A stretch of DNA of 64,000 nt, from NCBI GenBank assembly GCA_963682025.1, contig OY821517.1, positions 51,284,662-51,348,661 on the forward strand, written 5' to 3'. The translations under genes were made by a program, and so were the position numbers. The notes under the pieces were generated by a model. It had not been told where the DNA came from, made no database searches, and worked only from the letters and a program-made list of their open reading frames with translations. Shown here piece after piece: positions 56,071 through 64,000 of this stretch. The stretch comes from Cordilura impudica (taxonomy: Eukaryota; Arthropoda; Insecta; Diptera; Scathophagidae). The stretch's first letter is position 1; each line of letters opens with the position of its first letter.

Positions 56071-58632
56071 TGGATAATGTCATAAAAATTATCACCTGGA
56101 ATGCAAGAGACATTCGCAACAAATGTTAAGAATTGTTTCAATTCTTAAAGGATAACAATGTCAGTATATGTTTTGTTTCAGAAACTTGGCTTAAGTCTAA
56201 CATATCTATTAGACACAAAGACTTTTATGTACAATATAGAAACGATAGAGAAAACTCAAGAGGTGGCGGTGTTACAATTATAGTTAAAAAGAATGTGCCG
56301 CATCAATCACTACCCATCGTAAACACTAGTCTAATAGAAAATATTGGTATTAAACTTTTTACTAACACAGATAGTATTAACATTTATTCTTGTTATTTCC
56401 CTGGTGGACTAGCTGGAACGGACAATAATAGAAAGCGCTTTTTCGCGTCTGATTTACATAGATTAAAAAACAACCATAAGTACAGATTTTAATAGTAGGC
56501 ATCAGTCCTGGGTATTTGAGCAAATTGTTGGGGAAATATTCTATATGAGCAATTAGATTCTTACAATATCAATATCATTTACCCTTGTGATAATACTTAC
56601 ATTTCTGCTAGTGCTAACAGACAAGGTTCTACACTGGACAGATTTCTAACAAATGTCCCTGAAATATTAACACCAGCCTTCGTAATTAACGATTTAAGTT
56701 CTGATCATTTGCCTGTAATAATAAAATTAACGTCGAATATAACGAATCAAAATTCTCTTGAATATGATTTTACGAAAACTAATTGGAAAAATTATGCGAA
56801 TTATATAAATTAATATTCCGGTATTAGACCAAATTACAACAAATGAGCATATTGACGAAATGACTACATATTTTAAAGCGTTAATTACAGAAGCTATGCA
56901 TCGCAGTACACCAAGGAAATCTCCTTCTCCCTCCAGAACAATCTTACCCTACTACCTAAGAGATATAATACGGCAAAGAAATACTGTTCGCAGAATATGG
57001 CAACGCCATAGAAACATAAGCGATTTCTATCAAATGAAACTCCTTAACCGTCAAATCATTACTGAGTTAAATATGATACGAAATAAGTCTTGGGAAAATT
57101 TGCTTTCTACATTAGATAAAGGTTCTTCGATATTCTGGAAGCTGACAAAAATTTTAAGTAAGAAGAAAAACAACATTCCAATTTCAAAACACGATAACTT
57201 ACGCTTTACCACCAATACTGAGAAATGTGAAATTCTAGGCCAAACATTCTTCTCTAACCACTCAATTTTAGATAATTTAGGTGACACATTTTAATTTATT
57301 AAATCAAAATACTTCTAACCAAATTGAAACTAGTATCTCGGAGATAACGTCAATAATTAAAACTTAAAAAAAAAGAAAGCTCCGGGAATTGACGGAATTA
57401 ACAATAGGTGTTTAAAAGCACTACCAAGACAACGTTTTAAATACCTTAAAATTTTAATTAATGCGTGTTTTAAACTCTGCTATTTCCAAAAAGAATTTAA
57501 AGAGGCTAAAATCATTCCTATCAAAAAACCGAACAAAGCTTCTAAAAGTCCTACTTCTTACCGGCCTATAAGCCTGTTGAGCTCTATTAGCAAAATTTTT
57601 GAAAAGGTAATTAAAGTCAAATTGACACATTTTTTCGAGTTAAACGATGTCATTCGATCGCACCAATTCGGGTTTAGAAGAGAACATAACACAGTTTACC
57701 CTTTAATGAGAATAAGGAACTTAGCGCAAACTAATTTTGAATCCCAAAAGTCATCGGGTATGGTTGTGCTAGATGTAAAAGCAGCTTTTGACTCTGTATG
57801 GCATGAAGGATTAATATATAAAATGATCCGTCTGAACTTTCCGGCGGATATAATTAAAATAATACAATGTTTTTTAACAAATCGTACTTTCAAAGTACAT
57901 ATAGGAATACATTGTTCTAGAAGTTTTGAGATTCCAGCAGGTTGCCCGCAAGGCTCGTGTCTATCCCCTATTCTATATAATATATACACTGCAGATTTTC
58001 CCTGTTTAGATTACTGCACAATGTCTGTTTTAGCTGATGATACAGCAATTATCTGCTCCGGTATTTTTGCTAATGATGTTATAAGTAACCTGCAAAGAGC
58101 TTTGGAAGTAGTAACAAATTATTTAAACAGATGGAAAATCATGATAAATTGTAGCAAATCACAGGCAATACATTTTACTAGGAAGCGTAAGGAATGCTAT
58201 ATTCCCCAGGTCAATGTTAACATACAACATATATCAGTTCAATGGATAATGAAATTTAAAGATCACATACCTCATATCATAAATAAAATAAATACGCTGA
58301 CTCGTATTTTATATCCATTTATAAAACGAAGTTCAAAACTTAGTATTGCCAACAAGAAAATTATTTTAAGGTCAGTATTCCATGCAGTAATGTTCCGTGC
58401 TGCCCCAGTATGGGCTAAAATCGCAAAATGTCACATCAAGAAACTGCTGATTTCACAAAATAAACTTTTAAAATTAATGTTTAACTAACCTTGGTTTTTC
58501 TCAACTACACGTCTGCATGCACTAGCAGATATTGAATTAGTGGAAAGTAAAATAGAGAGACTTTTGAAAAATTTTCAACGCCGTTGTACTTATTCGGATT
58601 TTACTCATATTAATGAGCTTGCTTCATTGTAA
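56070..58632 (+). pseudogene. LINE ORF2 (endonuclease-reverse transcriptase), disrupted
   Basis: Starts MDNVIKIITWNARDI (catalytic Asn) directly on the ORF1 stop. A TAA at 56124-56126 follows. Then come FVSETWLKS (catalytic Glu), DFNSRHQSW after a deletion near 56491, and SSDHLPV at about 56697, completing the endonuclease set. The RT has KAPGIDGINN (57381), SYRPISLLSSISKIFE, VVLDVKAAFDSVWH with palm Asp at 57772, GCPQGSCLSPILYNIY and LADDTAI (58030-58047, usual F/Y replaced by L). A stop at about 58486 precedes an in-frame tail to TAA at 58630-58632. At least two frameshifts separate endonuclease and RT. Not functional as read. Confidence 0.88.
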
Positions 58633-59068
58633 TTAGTTTTAAGTAGATAAGTAGAATAAGTTTTTTATGTTGAAAAAATTATACTCTTAAACTCATTATA
58701 TGTAAATGATATATAAAATAAAATAAGTATGTAAATATTATTGTTGTAAATAAATGAATTGAATTGAATAATATATTTTTCAATTTTTCTTTTTATTTTT
58801 CATTTTTCATTTTTGATTTTTCATTTTTCATTTTTCATTTTTAATTTTCCATTTTTCATTTTTCAAAACATTTTTATAACGATATTCGCTCCCTCATTTT
58901 ATCTCCAAACACTTCCTATGATGTCGTGCCTTCATTTTTATCTCCAAACACTTCCTAATCTTTTGGCCAATACAATCGTATCTCACACCGTTTTTGTCCT
59001 ACACTGGTTTTGTGAATTTATTGTGAAATAGATTTTTACCCCCTGAGCGTATAGATGTTTACACATCA

Positions 59069-59958
59069 AAAAGCAAATAACTATTATTAATATTTAATAT
59101 TTATTTATAAACTTATATTTTTTTTTCTTAATTTTTATTAAATTAAACCTTTATGCTTCATATGTATTAACTATTTATTTGCTACTTTATATTTTTTTTA
59201 GTTCGTGGTTTTTATTTATTAAATTTAATTTTTTATACTGCGTATTTATGTATATACATATGTTCTTATTCATCATTACATTATAAAAATCCATTACTTT
59301 AATTATAAGATTGTATATGTTGTTGTATTGGAAAATAATGAAATAAAATTAAATTAAATTAAAATTCATGATATGAAAAATATTATTCATACTTTTGCAT
59401 CTCTTCTACTCTACTAATATATAATAACATAGTGCAAGGGTAGTAAAACCCTATACCTAGTTTGACTAGATTGGAGGCCATTTTTTTATGGGCCTCGAAA
59501 GATTCTGAAAATCAGTGGGTCCCTCAAAAAAAGGTTTCGTCAGTTTTTGTCCAACAGTTAATTCAGGCTTGGTGCTATCTGGCAATAATGTAGCTAAGAA
59601 TCTGTTGAACAAAATAATAACCACGATGAATCATCATTATTATAAATAGCACAATACAACACAACACCATTGAGAAGTGTGCATTTGATTTAATTATTTT
59701 AAAAACATATATTGTTTCAGCGTCAAAAAAAAAACCCAGCAAAACCTTAGTAATGATTAGTTACTACCATTTGCATTACATGGTAATGTTAACCCCATTC
59801 CTTTTGAATTATTTCAAGCTAAAGGTAAGGACTTCCTGATAATGATTTATATGGTGATTTTTTAAGAGCTATAGGAAAGTTTTCCAAAAAAAAAAACACA
59901 TAAAATTCAGAAAAATGCATGAAATCTTTATTTGAATCGATAGTACGGTCCATATAAT
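59069..59958. other. AT-rich stretch, mostly unassigned
   Basis: No gene recognised. GGTGATTTTTTAAGAGCTAT at about 59851 could be the left terminal region of the mariner element that follows. Confidence 0.35.
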
Positions 59959-61038
59959 TTAATGTTTGAAGATTATTTCATGCAAATGTTGACCGCGACT
60001 GCGCCTCAAATGGTCCATCCGCTTAGTCCAATTTTGGCATACTCTTTCCAACATTTCGGTATCTCACGAATAAATGCTTCAATGTTGTCTTCCAATGCGT
60101 CGATTGAAGCGGAATTGTCTGTATAGACATGAGCTTTAACATAGCCCCACAAAAAATAGTCTAAAGGCGTTAAATCGCACGATCTAGGCGGCTAATTGAC
60201 CGGTCCCGAACGTGAAATAAAATGTTCACCACACTTGCCTCTCAATAAGTCCATTGTTGCGCGTGCTGTGTGGCATGTGGCACCGTCTTGTTGAATCCAC
60301 ATGTCATGCAAGTCAAGCTCTTGCATTTTGGGCAAAAAAAAGTTGCATATCATCTCTCGGTAGCGCTCACCATTCACAGTTACATTACGATTCGCATCAT
60401 CTTTGAAGAAGTACGGTCCAATGATGCCACCAGCCCATAAACCGCACCAAACTGTGACTTTTTCTGGATGCATTGGTAGCTCTTCCAATGCTTCTGGCTG
60501 ATATTCACTCCAAAATTGATAATTCTGCTTATTTACGTACCTATTGAGCCAAAAATGAGCTTCGTCGCTGAACACAATTTTTCGGTAAAAAAGTGGATCT
60601 TCGGCCAACTTTCCAAGAGCCCATTCACCAAAAATTCTACGTTGCGGTAGGTCGTTCGGCTTCAATTCTTGCACCAGCTGTATTTTGAAAGGCTTCACAC
60701 CTAAATCCTTCCGCAAAAGTTTCCACGTTGTTGAGTAACAGAGGCCCAATTGCTGCGAACGGAGACGAATCGATAATTAATGGTCATCATTAACACTGGA
60801 CGATACAGCTGCGATATTTTCTTCAGTTCACACTCTACGTAAGCGTGTTGGTGGTTTAATGTCCAATAATGTAAATTCGGTGCGAAATTTAGTCACAATA
60901 GCCCGAATAGCCGCTTTAGTGAATCGATTAAACTGACCATAAAATGGAAAAAGCGCGATGAACTTTCTTAACAGAGCACGCATTTTGATAATAAAATTCA
61001 ATAACTTGCAAGCGTTGTTCGTTTGTAAGACGATTCAT
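59959..61038 (-). pseudogene. mariner-family transposase, rosa-like, inactivated
   Basis: Reading the minus strand from ATG at 61036-61038: MNRLTNEQRLQVIEFYYQNA starts the DNA-binding domain, followed by frameshifts and stops to about 60750. Then an open stretch: VFSDEAHFWLNRYVNKQN (first Asp), TVWCGLWAGGIIGPYFF, WIQQDGATCHTARATMD (second Asp) and SRSGPVN, where a Trp codon has become TAG. Reading through gives PPRSCDLTPLDYFLWGYVKA; the third Asp may be either of the two here, giving spacing 36 or 41, and 41 would fit the rosa group. A 4-base loss near 60061 shifts the C-terminus, which ends at TAA 59959-59961. Confidence 0.88.
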
Positions 61039-62700
61039 GGTTAAATTATAGACCAAACTGATGATATTTGACAATGAAACAAAACACGAAACGTGCGTCA
61101 GCTGTTTAAACCAGTGCCGGTAATGACCACTGTTTGTATTATTAAAAACTATAAATAATGAGTTTAATTTAATCTTTGGACAAAAAACGCAGCAAAAGCT
61201 GTTAAGTTTTACATCACATTTTTTCAACATATTGTGCGATGCCAAAGTGTTGTTTTTACAGAAATTTATTTTGCTCCCTACATGTAACAAATTTCTCAAA
61301 ACCCTTCTTGCTATCTATAAAGTAACCAGCTATTTGCATCAGTAGCTAGTACGGTGCCGGTAAGGCCTTTCCCCCAATGAGAGCCCCATGTTAAAATAAT
61401 GGGTTTCGTAATGAAAAGGTAACTACTGAACACTTTTTATTTGTAATTCTAAAGCTCATTACATGTAATGGAAAAGTTTGCTGGGAACAGTGAAAAACTA
61501 CCATTTTTTATCGCACGAAGTGGCTTTTATGAGTTACTTACGGTGACTAAACTCGTTCAGATTGTATTGATATGTTCAAAAAAGTTGTTCAACTTTACCA
61601 TAGCTACAATTGAGTCATATATTGTTCGTAAAAAATTAGGATACCCTCTAAGTTATGCTGAAAAAAGTGAAAAAAAATTATTGTTTCCTATATTTTTTCC
61701 AAAAAAGTGCAGGAAAAATGCTTTTCGAATAAAATATTAACAAAATTTATTTACAGGATTCTTAACTACATTATTGTCAAATATCACCAAGTCTGCATTA
61801 GCTGTTGCACAAAAACTGATGGCAACTTTTTTTGGTCACCAATCTCATTAAACTGAGTAAAGGGTTTTGCTAACCTTCGATAGTAGAGTCGAACGAACCC
61901 TTACTTAAAACCTATATTTTCTAAAACGACTTTATTTGTCGCACAGTGTTTTTCAAAAAATTTATTTAAAAAAGCGAAAACAGTTTTAATTTTTTGATGA
62001 TTTCATTCGTTAAAAGCAGTCCAACTTCAATTGCTAAAGAAATAAATGAGAAATTATCATAACCTTTGGAGGTTTTACTATACTTGCCTAGTAATTTAAC
62101 GCTGACTAGGAATTTCACTACCTCCAGAATGGCTGCTGTACTGCCGTTCAGATCATTTTAACATAAAGAAATAGTGCTGCTAAGTGAAAATAATGTTTAT
62201 GAGTTCCCAGAAACTTCGATCATTTCCGCTGTAATCACATTTAATCTCGGCATTTATGCAAATAATGAATCTCGGCATTTATGAAAAACTCCAAAAGTTG
62301 ATCACATTAAATGGCAAATAATTAGGAATCAGATGAAACAGTAGACTAAATTTTTGACAGAGTTGTGTTTATAAAAATACGTGGAATATTAACCCTAATT
62401 GTAGCGGTTCTTGTCAAAATGTCCTAAGTCTGCATTTAAGAGAGTCTGCTTGGTTTAGCCTTTTATTAAAATTTAAAACTATAGCAAATTTATTAAATTT
62501 CCAGATGTAAAGAGTTGGAAAATAAACGCAAAATCATCGCAGTTGTTTTGAAACATTTTACGTACATCCTGCTATAATTTTATTAATTATTAAAAGGAGA
62601 AGAAAAACATCATCAACACAACAATAATTATAAACATCAGCATGAAGACAGCAGCAAAAAAACGAACAACACCTCATATTTATCTAGTTTTATACAAACA
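61039..62700. other. AT-rich stretch without recognised genes
   Basis: 61060-61360 contains GTGCCGGTAATGACC and GTGCCGGTAAGGCC about 245 bp apart, possibly related to the mariner terminal region. Open frames (for example 61468-61740) show no motif. Confidence 0.35.
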
Positions 62701-63449
62701 TTAGGGTGGAGCAACATAGCGATTTCCAGAGTTTTATTTCGGTTGTAATTTGAAAAAACACCCGAAATTGTTGGCAGTCATAAGTTTTGAAAAAATACAA
62801 TTTTAAAAAATTCTCAAAATTGCAATTTAATAAAATCAAATTTTTTCAATTGATAGATTTGATATAACTAGCAGAGCCCAGCATTTGAAATTCGATGTGA
62901 TTGTTAACAAATAATTTTATAAGAGCCTAAAGGTATGCTAATCAATTTTAGAATTTAAGAAAAAGAATTCCGTTAATTTTTATTTATTTAAGCCTTCAGT
63001 GCTCCTGGGAACAAAATAATCCATTGTGATATATCTTTGGTGCAATTATCTGCTTATTGATCGCAAATATAAATTAAAACAACCTTTAGCCAATTTTGTT
63101 ATAAAATTATTTTGTATACAAAAACTGTGGGGCATTTTCGATTTCTTGGCGAATTTTTATTCAATTTTCGATTTTAATGGCTTTTTGAATAGATAATTTA
63201 ATACTGATCCCGATTTTTATAACAACTTGTTGGAAAAATTAAACTATAGAACGAAATTTTTGTAAAATCTCAAAAAAAGAGTCATATTTTCCCAATATAA
63301 ACACACTTGAAATTTTCAATCGATTTCCGGCGCGACTTTTCTTTTTCCGATTGTCCCAAAACTTAACATTTATTAGTTTTATACTAAAAGCTAACAAACT
63401 GGACCCCGCCTATCCCCAAAATCGCATTTTCATTTTTTAAGGACCACTC
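62701..63449. mobile_element. Long-TIR family, third copy (P3), internally deleted
   Basis: Starts TTAGGGTGGAGC at 62701 and ends AGGACCACTC near 63449, with 62980-63060 and 63140-63440 colinear with the P1 arms (for example CCTTCAGTGC, ATATCTTTGGTGCAATTATC, CACACTTGAAATTTTCAATC). Only about 750 bp long, so the two arms and core have largely collapsed. Confidence 0.7.
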
Positions 63450-63660
63450 TGGTGGTCATGTACATCGACAGCTGATGCTAAAGGGTAGACAAATATATGG
63501 GGAATAAATAAATAAGAAACAATGGTACTTTAGAGTCCATGGATAAAACTTTTGTAATGAATATTGATGAAGATCTAGCAAAATACGTTTTGACACTAGA
63601 GAAATAAATAATTCATATGCATAGGCGAAATATTAAAAATCTCGCGAAGATAAGATTTAC

Positions 63661-64000
63661 AACAAGTAAGAGTGTTAAATTCGGCTGTGCCGAATCTTTG
63701 ATACCCTCCACCTCGGTTTGAGTATTGATAATAAATGTGAACAAAATATTGGAAAAATATGCATGCGTTTCCGGTTATATGACATAACTTCTCGTTTAAT
63801 TTAGTTTTTGTTACTTAAATAGCTCGCATTAACTTCCATTGCAAAGGTAATGGTTGTGTAGGGTGGCTATATGCATTAAATCGTGCTAATTGGAGATGGC
63901 TGTATAGTTTCTTTTAACTGGCGATATATTTTTTCATTGCGGCCATATAGGTCGGATGGAGTAACAAAATAATAACCAAAAAAAAAACTCTCTCAATTTT
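63661..64000 (+). mobile_element. Second-family mini-me-like element, start intact, runs off the window
   Basis: AACAAGTAAGAGTGTTAAAT, then a stem TTCGGC-TGT-GCCGAA at 63680-63694 and TTGATACCCTCCACCTCGG. The first ten bases match those of the GTCGGTCTAGACCGAC family (copies A-H), followed by a different palindrome. The end is beyond 64000. Confidence 0.75.

Larger units (their letters stand above)
54835..58767 (+). mobile_element. Jockey-type LINE, nearly full length
   Basis: A 5' UTR (TTTTCGGCAGTCTTGTGTAC at 54837), two open frames and a 3' UTR with AATAAA-like signals and GAATTGAATTGAATAA end. ATAATATA occurs on both sides (54827-54834 and 58768-58775), a possible target duplication. The ORF1 zinc knuckles and the RT motifs are those of the Jockey clade. 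Disruptions are few, so insertion is relatively recent, within HE4. Confidence 0.88.
54612..59068 (-). mobile_element. HE4: array-family element split by a LINE
   Basis: End 1 inverted at 54612-54660 (AAGTCCGATC...GGGGAGATGTGTAAACGTC) and end 2 at 58860-59068 (TCTCCAAACACTTCC, AGATGTTTACACATC at 59053-59067). Removing the LINE at 54835-58767 leaves an element of about 516 bp with only a short A/T core. HE4 therefore shows the unexpanded state of the family, whereas HE1 and HE3 carry kilobases of array. Confidence 0.78.

Overview
This window is an extremely AT-rich, gene-poor piece of eukaryotic chromosome that looks like higher-fly (cyclorrhaphan dipteran) DNA. The reason is the repeat content. 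Eight or more copies of a roughly 0.8-kb element carry the (GTCC)n/(GTCT)n tract of dipteran mini-me elements, alongside Jockey-type LINEs, a rosa-like mariner and a hobo/Hermes-type hAT. I found no host protein-coding gene, no rRNA or tRNA and no CRISPR. Every coding region I can support belongs to a transposable element, and every one is broken by stops, frameshifts or deletions.

Layout, left to right. 1-550: 21-bp minisatellite, then ends of Helitron-like elements. 700-1890: a MITE interrupted by an 814-bp foldback hAT-like element. 1.97-11.8 kb: five mini-me-like copies (A-E), fragments of a second related family, A/T-tract repeats, and an array-bearing element (HE1, 6.4-9.8 kb) with two mini-me copies inside. 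12.0-15.24 kb: a non-LTR retrotransposon with endonuclease and reverse transcriptase. 17.4-18.4 kb: a decayed second LINE. 19.6-25.05 kb: a pogo/Tigger-like transposon opened up by a ~4-kb array element plus mini-me copy G. 28.5-35.6 kb: a long-terminal-inverted-repeat element holding two foldback MITEs, a Tc1-like transposon and a Transib (RAG1-like) transposon. 38.2-42.7 kb: a 4.3-kb array of the heptamer AAAAATT in another array element. 44.5-47.1 kb: a hAT transposon. 47.2-49.1 kb: a second, better preserved Transib transposase. 49.1-49.9 kb: mini-me H. 51-53.7 kb: another long-TIR element with a transposase relic and a hammerhead-like motif. 54.1-54.5 kb: intact copy of the first MITE. 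54.6-59.1 kb: an array-family element split by a Jockey-type LINE. 60-61 kb: a mariner transposase. 62.7-63.4 kb: a third long-TIR copy. 63.66 kb to the edge: start of a second-family mini-me element.

The genes do not form a pathway; the window is a record of successive insertions. Several insertions can be ordered because their targets survive elsewhere in the window. The foldback element's empty site is in the MITE at 54.1 kb. Mini-me B's empty site is in a duplicated array block at 9.22 kb and shows no target duplication. The Transib copy sits about 10 bp inside the end of the long-TIR element. The most interesting material is the Transib family (RSS-like CACAGTG terminus, 5-bp target duplication, catalytic DDE positions, shared intron), the palindrome-capped mini-me-like families, and the array element whose two ends carry the same 15-bp near-palindrome and whose interior has repeatedly expanded into satellite-like DNA. 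All family names are from memory of family hallmarks; no database search was possible.
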